Source of the DNA: Solibacillus sp. FSL W7-1464
GTDB taxonomy: Bacteria; Bacillota; Bacilli; Bacillales_A; Planococcaceae
Direction: 5' to 3'
DNA: 64,000 nucleotides
Assembly (NCBI RefSeq): GCF_038004425.1
Contig: NZ_JBBORC010000001.1
Span: 597,001-661,000 of the forward strand
Part shown: positions 38,215 to 45,448 of the stretch, in pieces
Layout of the letters: each line of letters starts with the position of its first letter
Position numbering within the stretch: position 1 is the stretch's first letter
Program-made: the position numbers and the translations under genes
Notes under the pieces: model-generated
Databases searched by the model: none
What the model saw: only the letters and a program-made list of their open reading frames with translations
What the model was told of the DNA's origin: nothing

Positions 38215-39306
38215 ATGAAAAAAGGAAAAACAAGCCAAAAATTATTTAAAACAGTACTAGCTGCTTCAGTAATGACAGGGGCAGTTACTGCGGTAGCTCC
38301 TATGTACACAGATGCTGCTAAGCCAGCCATTTCAGATATCTCTAACAACGAACACCGTGAAGCAATTATAAGTTTGCTTGACCGAGGTGTCGTTGGTGGA
38401 TTCTCGGATGGTACGTATAAACCAAAACAGCAAGTGACACGTGGAGAAGCGGCAAAAATCATTGCAAAAGTGCTTGATTTAGATACGCAAAACGCAAAAG
38501 ATCCTGAGTTTACGGATATATCAAAGAACCATCCATACTATGGTGAGATTGCTGCACTCGTTAATGCGGGCATCATTTCAGGTTATGAAGACAAAACCTA
38601 CAAATCAGGTAATCCGTTAACACGAGGACAGATGGCTAAAATCCTTTCGGTAGCATTTGGATTCCAAGAGGAACAACTGAAGGGTCAACGTTTTACAGAT
38701 GTTATAGCAACAAATTGGTATTCAGGTTTCGTACAAGCATTATTAACGAACAATATTACGAGCGGTACGTCTGCGACAACATTTTCACCGAATGACTTTG
38801 TCACACGTGGACAATTGGCTTCTTTTGTTGTGCGCAGTGAAAAGGCGGCAGCTGTAAAAAATCCGTCACCAATACAGCCACAACCAACACAACCAAAAGA
38901 TGAAGACACAAAGCCAGTGACAGATCCAAATGAAGGGAAAACAGAAACACCTCAAAAGCCATCACAGGCTGAAATTGAACAAAAATATATGACTCAGCTT
39001 TCAAAAATTGAAGGGGAAGCGAATCAAAACATAAATAGATTACTAAGTGAAGCAACGAGCGACTATGAAACAAAGAAAGCAAACGGAGAAAAAATCCAGC
39101 TTTCTGATTTTATAAGTAAATATATGGGGGCGGCAAGTGGCCTTGAATCACAAACAGACGCTGCCTTTAATAGTGTAGTCTCACAATTAGAGGCGGAGCT
39201 TGCAGCGAATGGTTATTCTACAGAGTCTGTAAAGAGTATCTCGGATAGCTATAATGCCTCTAAAGAGTCGCTTAGAAATAGTATATTAGGTCAGTTTGGT
39301 ATTTAA
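38215..39306 (+). CDS. SLH-domain surface protein with coiled-coil tail
   Basis: 363 residues. Signal peptide to about residue 36 (YTDAA), three SLH repeats (about 40-210) with motifs TRGEAAKI, TRGQMAKI and TRGQLASF, then a Pro/Lys/Glu-rich linker and a helical C-terminus (about 250-363, EIEQKYMTQLSKIEGEANQNIN). It should bind the pyruvylated wall polymer non-covalently and display a short helical head. GGGGGAA ribosome binding site. Ends with its own terminator at 39370. Confidence 0.9.
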   Translation: MKKGKTSQKLFKTVLAASVMTGAVTAVAPMYTDAAKPAISDISNNEHREAIISLLDRGVVGGFSDGTYKPKQQVTRGEAAKIIAKVLDLDTQNAKDPEFTDISKNHPYYGEIAALVNAGIISGYEDKTYKSGNPLTRGQMAKILSVAFGFQEEQLKGQRFTDVIATNWYSGFVQALLTNNITSGTSATTFSPNDFVTRGQLASFVVRSEKAAAVKNPSPIQPQPTQPKDEDTKPVTDPNEGKTETPQKPSQAEIEQKYMTQLSKIEGEANQNINRLLSEATSDYETKKANGEKIQLSDFISKYMGAASGLESQTDAAFNSVVSQLEAELAANGYSTESVKSISDSYNASKESLRNSILGQFGI

Positions 39307-39369
39307 TAGATATCGGAAATTACGGGGACTGTCCTTAAAATAATACGAAAAAACACTAATTAATGACCC

Positions 39370-39413
39370 ACCTCTAATTGTAGGACAATCTAGCCTACCA
39401 TTAGAGGTTTTTT
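39370..39413 (+). terminator. Terminator after the SLH gene
   Basis: CCTCTAAT-TGTAGG pairs with CCTACC-ATTAGAGG, then TTTTTT. Anything transcribed beyond here needs a new promoter. Confidence 0.88.
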
Positions 39414-39516
39414 GTATCCGATGGGGGAAGAGAGGACGAGTTCAAAAAAATTTTGGGAAATTATCATAATAAATACTAATAAATACAAAAATAAGATAAT
39501 GTTAAGTAAAAGATGG

Positions 39517-39544
39517 TTTAAGTTATCGGGAGATTTGTTATAGT
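39517..39544 (+). promoter_or_regulatory. Extended -10 promoter of splice-acceptor cassette 2
   Basis: TGTTATAGT (39536-39544) is an extended -10; the -35 TTTAAG (39517-39522) is weak, as allowed with TGn. Transcription would start near 39551, exactly at the guide sequence. The same spacing is found at cassette 3. Confidence 0.5.
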
Positions 39545-39550
39545 AGTGAA

Positions 39551-39668
39551 TGGGGAAATAAATAGATAAATAGTATTATTGATAGCACGCTGTATGCGGT
39601 GAAAGTCGCACGTACAGTGTAGGCCCAAATCGAAAGTCATCTAGTTAATGGTGATATAAGCTGGGAAT
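39551..39668 (+). ncRNA. Separate group II intron 3' part (domain IV strand, V and VI), cassette 2
   Basis: Guide TGGGGAAATAAATA (39551-39564) is complementary to domain IV of the full intron. Domain V (39587-39620, 34 nt) keeps the CGC triad; one pair has changed from C-G to T-A on both strands, so the fold is conserved by compensation. Domain VI (39624-39665) closes with CCC/GGG and has a GTCATC/GGTGAT stem and an ATATAA branch-site-like segment. It ends GGGAAT, the predicted 3' splice site. No domains I-III lie upstream. Confidence 0.75.
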
Positions 39669-41822
39669 AGCGAGAATAGGAATAAGACAATTAAAACTGC
39701 TGGTATTTATGGTCCGGCTACTGGAACTGAAACGGTTCAAGGGAATGTTACGATCTCAAGCCCAGATGTGACTTTGCGTAATACAGTTATTGAAGGCGAT
39801 TTAATTTTAGGAGAAGGTATTGGAGAAGGTGAAGTTTACTTACACGGTGTCACGGTAAAGGGCCAAACGATTGTTAATGGCGGTGGAACTGAAAGCATTT
39901 ACTTCACAGACTCTGTTTTAGCGACTGTTATTGTAAATAAAAATACAGGAGCTGTCCGGATTGTTGCAAAAGGAAGTACACAAGTATATGAAGTACAATT
40001 AGAAACTCCTACAATTGTAAGAGAAGAAGGGTTAGATGCGAATGCTTCAGGCTTTGAAGATGTTATTATTTCTGAAGCAATGCAATCAGTAGGAGAAGGC
40101 TATCATGTTCAACTCGAAGGTGAGTTTGAAACAATCAATTCAAGAGCGACAAATATTCGAATTGATTTAGCGGCAGAAACAGATATTCGTACATTAGCAT
40201 TAAATGCCGCAGCACAAGTTTTAGGTACAGGTATTATTAGAACAGCCGTAATAAATGCTGATGGTTCTACAATTTCACAAAGACCACAAAATGTTGTACT
40301 CAATATAAGTGGTGGCGTTACAGTTGACAATGAAACGATTACTGACAGTTATTCAGATGAATCTGTTGAATCGACAACTATTCAATCGATTACAGCTCAA
40401 CAAGGTAGTATTTCACTTGAAATGGAAAATTTTGTAGCTGGATTAAATGTATCTGATTTTACTGTATCAGCCAATGTAGATGGTGAAGATTATGCTTTAC
40501 ATAATCTAAACTATCAACCAAACCAAAATCGTATTACTTTTGATCCTATAGAAATAGGGGACAATATTGGAAAAACAGCTAATATTACAGTGACGCCAAA
40601 TTCTAGTAAAGTAACAGGTGGGGCAAAGACTGCTTCATTTGAATTGGGTACAGGGTTTGCAGGCAGACTTACTGACATTCAAGGTGTTGGTGCTCAAGGG
40701 GTAACAATTAAATTTAGAGAGGGTACCGGTGCAACTGGAGGTAACGTTGTAGGAGTAGTAACAACAGACAGTTATGGATACTACAGTGTTAATTTACCTG
40801 CTGGGACGTATACAGGTGAGGTTTCGGGTCCTGGCTATGTGACAACGTACATAAATGGGGTAGCAGCTTCCGATGTATTTTTAACGGATCAAAATGAAAC
40901 AATTATTCGTGCAGCAGCATCAAATGAAGTGAAAATCATGCTTTCCTGGGGAGAACGTCCTTGGGATGTGGACTCACATTTAACAGGGCCAACAGTAGAG
41001 GGGTCGCTATTCCATATTGCTTACTATAATAAGGAAGAAGTGAAAAATGGCATTACTTATGTTGATTTAGATTGGGATGATACGGATTCATATGGTCCGG
41101 AAACGACAACAATTCGTAAATTGCTTGATGGAGAATACCGTTTCTATCTGCATAATTTTTCCGGTGATCATCCGTTACGCCAATCTCAATCAAAAGTTGA
41201 AATTTTTAAAGGAAATGCAAATGTTCCAGCTGCCACATTCGAAGTACCAACGGGTGAAGGCGATGAGAGATATTGGGTTGTCTTTGATTTAATCGTGAGC
41301 AATAATGGCGAATCATTTGAGATTAAGCCAGTAAATACAATGGTTGGTGAAGAAACTTTAATGGTTTCAATTAACGGTCAGCCTATAGAATATCAAGAAT
41401 TTGTAACACCCGGTTCATTATTAGAACTAAGCGCAAGTGAAGGAACAGAAATTCGCTACGAGATCAATACGGATGATTATTGGATTGAAGCGGATATAAA
41501 CAGTCCATTATATACGAGTCCAATAGAAATTACAGACAAAATGAATATTAATATTGCTCTTATTAAAGAAGGCATTATTGTTGGAAGAGAAGAACATTAT
41601 TTTGATATAGCATCTTTAGAAATCGCAAAACAGTTAGTCGAAGAATTAGAGGCGATGGATCTAACAGATGAAAATGCTGTTTACAATTCATGGTCTGTTC
41701 ATGACCGTGCAAAACGAATTGTTGAATCTTTGCCGTCATCAGCTGAAACGCAAGATTTATTGACTCGATTAGATATAGTGAGAGCAGCGATTGATGAGGC
41801 TTATTCACAGTTGAGCTATTGA
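39669..41822 (+). CDS. 3' exon 2 (trans): 717-residue surface protein part, no start codon or signal peptide
   Basis: Open from the predicted splice site, in the same phase as exon 1; TAA 39657-39659 blocks it upstream. The first in-frame GTG (39768) has no ribosome binding site. Domains: beta-ladder repeats (about residues 25-150, VTLRNTVIEGDLILGEGIG), a linker, a CnaB/carboxypeptidase-regulatory-like fold (about 335-415, GRLTDIQGVGAQGVTIKFR), a DUF2135/YfaP-like domain (about 420-555, LSWGERPWDVDSHLTGP and DWDDTDSYGPETTTI), a chitobiase-like strand region and a helical end. Joined to the 147-residue signal exon it would be secreted. Otherwise it is a 5'-truncated gene. Confidence 0.7.
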   Translation, partial: SENRNKTIKTAGIYGPATGTETVQGNVTISSPDVTLRNTVIEGDLILGEGIGEGEVYLHGVTVKGQTIVNGGGTESIYFTDSVLATVIVNKNTGAVRIVAKGSTQVYEVQLETPTIVREEGLDANASGFEDVIISEAMQSVGEGYHVQLEGEFETINSRATNIRIDLAAETDIRTLALNAAAQVLGTGIIRTAVINADGSTISQRPQNVVLNISGGVTVDNETITDSYSDESVESTTIQSITAQQGSISLEMENFVAGLNVSDFTVSANVDGEDYALHNLNYQPNQNRITFDPIEIGDNIGKTANITVTPNSSKVTGGAKTASFELGTGFAGRLTDIQGVGAQGVTIKFREGTGATGGNVVGVVTTDSYGYYSVNLPAGTYTGEVSGPGYVTTYINGVAASDVFLTDQNETIIRAAASNEVKIMLSWGERPWDVDSHLTGPTVEGSLFHIAYYNKEEVKNGITYVDLDWDDTDSYGPETTTIRKLLDGEYRFYLHNFSGDHPLRQSQSKVEIFKGNANVPAATFEVPTGEGDERYWVVFDLIVSNNGESFEIKPVNTMVGEETLMVSINGQPIEYQEFVTPGSLLELSASEGTEIRYEINTDDYWIEADINSPLYTSPIEITDKMNINIALIKEGIIVGREEHYFDIASLEIAKQLVEELEAMDLTDENAVYNSWSVHDRAKRIVESLPSSAETQDLLTRLDIVRAAIDEAYSQLSY

Positions 41823-41878
41823 TTTTAGAGTTGGCGGCTGTAGCCGTTTACTAGCTCTTGTTGTATGAATTATAAAGA

Positions 41879-41917
41879 AAGTCCTGTGCGGGAGTGGTCT
41901 TGCATGGGCTTCTTTTA
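41879..41917 (+). terminator. Terminator after 3' exon 2
   Basis: AAGTCCTGTGC pairs imperfectly with GCATGGGCTT, followed by CTTTTAT. Confidence 0.55.
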
Positions 41918-42019
41918 TATGACCTAATATAGAGTCGGAAAATAATTATTCGCTTTTGATTGGAAATTTTTTAAACCGGATGCACATCAATTTACTATAA
42001 GAAGATAAGGAAGATAAAA

Positions 42020-43327
42020 ATGAAAAAATTATTAGTAATGTTTGCATTTCTCTTCTCCCTATATGGTTTCACACTCCAAACCCAAGCAGAGGAATGGATT
42101 GTTCAAACAGCGAAGCCGGAAAAGCTAGCCCATCTTCAAATAAATGCATTGCACGGGACACCCTATTATTTAGTGGAAACGTCATTAGCTGAAGCAGAAT
42201 TAGCAGCAATTGATGGTGTGATCCGTATAGAGAAAAATGAACAGATTGTGTTACCGGATGAGCAAAGTTCACATTTGTTTCAAACTTTTACTATTCGAAA
42301 ATTCGAGATGCCTGTATTTCCATATGGTGGACGGCAAGTTAAAATCGCTGTGTTGGATACTGGTATTAACATAACCGATCCGCAATTGGCACCTTATTTA
42401 GAACCAGGGCTTTCTTTTGTAGCTAATGAAACCGTACAAGATAGAAATGGTCATGGGACAATGGTAACCCATATTATTACCGAAGCGGCACCAAAAAACT
42501 TGCGTGTTTTTCCTATTAAAGTTATGAATCATGCAGGAGAATCTTCTATATCAACTGTCATTAAAGGGCTTTATGCCGCCAAAGATGCAGGAGTGTCGAT
42601 TGTTAATTTAAGTTTTGGGGCAGGGGTTAGCAGTGAAGCTTTACATAACTCGATCAAGGATTTATCTTCGCATGGAATAACCATTGTGGCTGCCGCTGGA
42701 AATTCAGGTGGAGAAGGTGCTTTTTATCCAGCGCGGTACGAGGAAGTGATTGGCGTTGGTTCGCATGATGAAGTTCAACAAATCGCAAGCTTCTCTCAAA
42801 CAGGGGCAGGGGTAGATGTTTATGTCATTGGTACGAACATGAAAACGCGTGATTTAAATGGCGATGTAGTATATAAAAAGGGGACAAGTTTATCTGCCGC
42901 ATATATGACAAAACAGTTTGCCTATTATGAAACCTTACAGTTACAGACGAAGCCAATTTGGAAGCAGTGGTTAGGGTATTTTTTAGACGACCGTAAAATT
43001 TATTCGGTTGAAGACATGAATATTGCTGTTTTAAATCAGTTAGATGAACATTATGAGCAATGGCCGGCTGTCATAAAACAAAATAAGCAACCAGTAGCGA
43101 TTGAATTTTCTCAAGAAATCGACAGTACATCTATCCAATTAGGCGCCATTTTCGCAATTGTAGAGGAACAGCTATTTCCGCTAGAAGTAGCTATCGAGAA
43201 AAATAAACTACTGATTACTCCAGTAAACTCTTGGAAAACGGGTGTTCAAATTTATTTGACGACAAATGTAAATAGTATGCAACAACAGTATTTACAACAA
43301 GCTGTAAAATTTGAAATTGTAAATTAA
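42020..43327 (+). CDS. Secreted subtilisin-like serine protease (S8)
   Basis: 435 residues. Signal peptide about 1-23 (LYGFTLQTQA). A short inhibitor-like propeptide (about 24-85) precedes the S8 domain. The triad is intact: Asp113 (VLDTG), His145 (NGHGT), Ser290 (GTSLSA), and the oxyanion Asn is in AAAGNSGG. The C-terminus (about 350-435, KQPVAIEFSQEIDSTSIQLG) looks like a divergent copy of the cluster's Ig-like module. It could process the secreted proteins around it. GAAGATAAGG is a weak ribosome binding site before ATG 42020. Confidence 0.92.
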   Translation: MKKLLVMFAFLFSLYGFTLQTQAEEWIVQTAKPEKLAHLQINALHGTPYYLVETSLAEAELAAIDGVIRIEKNEQIVLPDEQSSHLFQTFTIRKFEMPVFPYGGRQVKIAVLDTGINITDPQLAPYLEPGLSFVANETVQDRNGHGTMVTHIITEAAPKNLRVFPIKVMNHAGESSISTVIKGLYAAKDAGVSIVNLSFGAGVSSEALHNSIKDLSSHGITIVAAAGNSGGEGAFYPARYEEVIGVGSHDEVQQIASFSQTGAGVDVYVIGTNMKTRDLNGDVVYKKGTSLSAAYMTKQFAYYETLQLQTKPIWKQWLGYFLDDRKIYSVEDMNIAVLNQLDEHYEQWPAVIKQNKQPVAIEFSQEIDSTSIQLGAIFAIVEEQLFPLEVAIEKNKLLITPVNSWKTGVQIYLTTNVNSMQQQYLQQAVKFEIVN

Positions 43328-43388
43328 TGTACCGTTGAACAATTGACTTTGATTCATAAAAATACATGGAGTGAATTAGAATCTAAAA

Positions 43389-43428
43389 GGTCATAAGTGA
43401 GAGAAATCTTGCTTATGGCTTCTTTTTC
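43389..43428 (+). terminator. Terminator of the protease gene
   Basis: GTCATAAG pairs with CTTATGGC (one G-U), then TTCTTTTTC. The next 155 bp hold no gene. Confidence 0.7.
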
Positions 43429-43583
43429 TATGTTCACTTGATAATTTAATGAACCGAGTACATAAACTAGATAAGGGTTTTTTCTAATAAAACCCCACAC
43501 CGTCAGCAAGTAATCTGATAGCCAATCGAGTGACTTCTGTAGTTTTAAATCAATAAACTGATTTTCCCGCCAATAAATAAAAG

Positions 43584-43626
43584 AAAAATGGCTCCTACAA
43601 ATTTCAATTTTGCAAGGGCCATTTTG
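43584..43626 (-). terminator. Terminator of the lipoprotein gene
   Basis: On the minus strand AAAATGGCCCTT pairs with AGGAGCCATTTTT (one bulge), then TCTTTTATTT. Confidence 0.75.
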
Positions 43627-43652
43627 GACAGTGAAGTAATATACTGCTATTA

Positions 43653-44099
43653 TTATTCGATATTGATTTTAACTTCTTGATCGGGATACTGCTTCTCTAA
43701 AAATAACATATAGTTAAATAGAAAAGTACCACGTTCTTGCTCAGAAACTTCTTTATTAAACGTAATGTTCGCAGTGACTTCTTCTTTTGACTCATCAATT
43801 TTTATATCATTCACGACTTTATCTTCCTGAGCGGTTTCGATGATATTTTGTACAACTTCTTCAGCTTTTTCTGGTGTAATAACTGTTTCTGTTGTTTTCT
43901 CTTCAGCTTGAGAATTCGTAGAAGGTTGTTCTTCGCCGGCAGTAGTGTTTTCCTTAGTTGTTTCTTCAATTGTATCTTCTTGCTCATTTACGTCAGGTGC
44001 TTGTGTAACAGATTCTGTTTCTTCAGAAGCTTTGTTTTCCGAGCAGCCAAATAATAACAGCGCACTGCAAACTGCAAGCATATATACTATTTTTTTCAT
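43653..44099 (-). CDS. Acidic lipoprotein
   Basis: 148 residues. Lipobox LLFGCS at residues 15-20 gives a lipid-anchored protein. A long Glu/Thr-rich spacer (about 20-75) precedes a small folded domain (about 76-148, ITPEKAEEVVQNIIETAQED to YPDQEVKINIE). GGAGTGAT is the ribosome binding site on the minus strand. Divergent from the gene at 44167. No family recognised. Confidence 0.85.
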   Translation of the reverse strand: MKKIVYMLAVCSALLLFGCSENKASEETESVTQAPDVNEQEDTIEETTKENTTAGEEQPSTNSQAEEKTTETVITPEKAEEVVQNIIETAQEDKVVNDIKIDESKEEVTANITFNKEVSEQERGTFLFNYMLFLEKQYPDQEVKINIE

Positions 44100-44166
44100 T
44101 AAATCACTCCATGTACAAGTATTGAAAAATATTATAACATAAATGAAAAGAAAAGAGGTGGGTGCA

Positions 44167-44724
44167 ATGGAATGGGAGAAGGAAACTATTGTAGAAATAT
44201 ATCGTACAACAATTGATTACCTATTACTTCCTGAAACATCTGTGAAACCTTGCGAATCAAAGTTTAAGTCTATTGAGATAACGAAATTAGTCGAAACTGC
44301 AGGAACAATTGCGCAAGATCAGCCCTTGCCAATTTTAGTCCACCTTTCATCTGAAAACTCAAATGAAACTAAGATCATTTGGAGCTCGGAAGGTGATGGA
44401 AAGCGGGAATATCATATCTGGCCCGCTAAATTTAATGTGCCCAAAAATAAAGCTTGGAAAATAACATTCGCTCTTCCTTATGACCCGCGAATGGATGGTC
44501 AAAATAATATTTATGTTCTGGACAGTATGGGTAATGAATTGGCTCAATCCTTTTACTATAGTGGGGATGAGCGTACAACAACGCTAACAATAAAACCGGA
44601 TTTGGATTATATTCCGGGCGAATCCTATACACTTTATATTAAAAATATATTAGGTGGAAACGGTGAGGTACTCGGGCGATTTACAAAAATGGACTTTACA
44701 GTAAAGTTAGGAACAAAAAGTTGA
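44167..44724 (+). CDS. Ig-like (SbsA-type) module protein without signal peptide
   Basis: 185 residues from ATG 44167 (GAGGTGG upstream; the ATG at 44143 lies before that site). N-terminal part (MEWEKETIVEIYRTTIDYLLLPET) is hydrophilic, with no signal. Residues about 90-183 are the cluster's Ig-like module (KAWKITFALPYDPRMDGQNNIYVLDSMGNELA to FTKMDFTVKLG). All other carriers of the module are secreted, so this protein is odd: it may be cytoplasmic, or its signal-bearing 5' part was lost or is added by another route. Confidence 0.7.
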   Translation: MEWEKETIVEIYRTTIDYLLLPETSVKPCESKFKSIEITKLVETAGTIAQDQPLPILVHLSSENSNETKIIWSSEGDGKREYHIWPAKFNVPKNKAWKITFALPYDPRMDGQNNIYVLDSMGNELAQSFYYSGDERTTTLTIKPDLDYIPGESYTLYIKNILGGNGEVLGRFTKMDFTVKLGTKS

Positions 44725-44858
44725 ATAAGTATTTAAAACAATTGTAAGACTACTGAAATCATTACTTTAGGATGATTTTTAGTCTAATAAATTTGCTACA
44801 GGTATTAAAAGGTAAATTGTATGAGCTTTATAAATTACGTTTAAGATGCAGTAAAATA

Positions 44859-44895
44859 AAAAGAGGGTTAGCCTGTTGTTGGCTAACCCTCTTTT
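44859..44895. terminator. Strong terminator, active on both strands
   Basis: A perfect 15-bp stem AAAAGAGGGTTAGCC / GGCTAACCCTCTTTT around a 7-nt loop. It terminates the gene at 44167 (+) and cassette 3 (-). 44725-44858 is otherwise empty. Confidence 0.9.
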
Positions 44896-44904
44896 CGATA
44901 CATA

Positions 44905-44940
44905 TTATTCTATGCTTAAAACTTTAAACTCTTTTTGGCT
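44905..44940 (-). CDS. 3' exon 3 (trans): 11-codon tail
   Basis: Directly after the predicted 3' splice site of cassette 3, in the same phase as the other two exons, the frame reads SQKEFKVLSIE then TAA, and a terminator follows 9 bp later. Splicing exon 1 to it would make a secreted protein of about 158 residues with a short basic-acidic tail. The shortness makes chance possible. Confidence 0.5.
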   Translation of the reverse strand, partial: SQKEFKVLSIE

Positions 44941-45045
44941 ATTCTCCACTTATACTGGAAACCAGCTTTCGTTCGGAGCCTACACCGCACGTGCGACTTT
45001 CACCGCATACGGCGTGCCATCAGTAAAACTATTTATTTCCCCAAA
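44941..45045 (-). ncRNA. Separate group II intron 3' part (domain IV strand, V and VI), cassette 3
   Basis: Read on the minus strand: guide TTTGGGGAAATAAATA (45045-45030), 16 nt complementary to intron domain IV. TTACTGA also pairs with TCAGTAA (30725-30731) at the domain IV base. Domain V is 45015-44982 (34 nt, CGC triad). Domain VI is CTCC (44978-44975) / GGAG (44947-44944) with an inner CTGG-TTT-CCAG hairpin and a TATAA branch-site-like segment. It ends GAGAAT. Opposite strand to the full intron, so only action in trans is possible. Confidence 0.75.
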
Positions 45046-45049
45046 CATA

Positions 45050-45078
45050 AGTATAACATCAGTCGAAATCTTTGAGAA
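45050..45078 (-). promoter_or_regulatory. Promoter of splice-acceptor cassette 3
   Basis: Minus strand: TTCTCA (45078-45073), 17 bp, extended -10 TGTTATACT (45058-45050). Start of transcription would be at about the guide sequence. It matches cassette 2 in the -10 and in the 6-nt distance to TGGGG. 45079-45448 is AT-rich and holds nothing else I can name. Confidence 0.55.
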
Positions 45079-45448
45079 TCAATTTAACTTAAAATTTTTC
45101 AGCAACTGAAATCTATTTTCTTATCTGTGCCAAAGGAACTAATATTGAATTGTTGAGTATTAAGATGATGCTAAGTGCTTTTAAGAAAGATTAAATAGGA
45201 CAGAAATTTGAAACTAGCCTCATGACATAACAAAAAAAGCCGAATAACTCATTAATCTTCCGGTAAGTATTTGTATCCTTTGAAAATAATATATAATCTT
45301 TTGTACCTGTTAAATGAAATACATAAATTCAGAACTGTAATATTCCACCTATTAATAGGATATATGATTCATTTTGTTTGTTGACCCATTAATTGGAATT
45401 AAGTAAAATCAAAATGTAACTATATGGAATTTGAAAAGGGGAGAATTT

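Noticed and set aside
39768-41822. Independent gene starting at GTG 39768
   Set aside because: The GTG is an internal Val of a beta-ladder strand, without a ribosome binding site or signal peptide.
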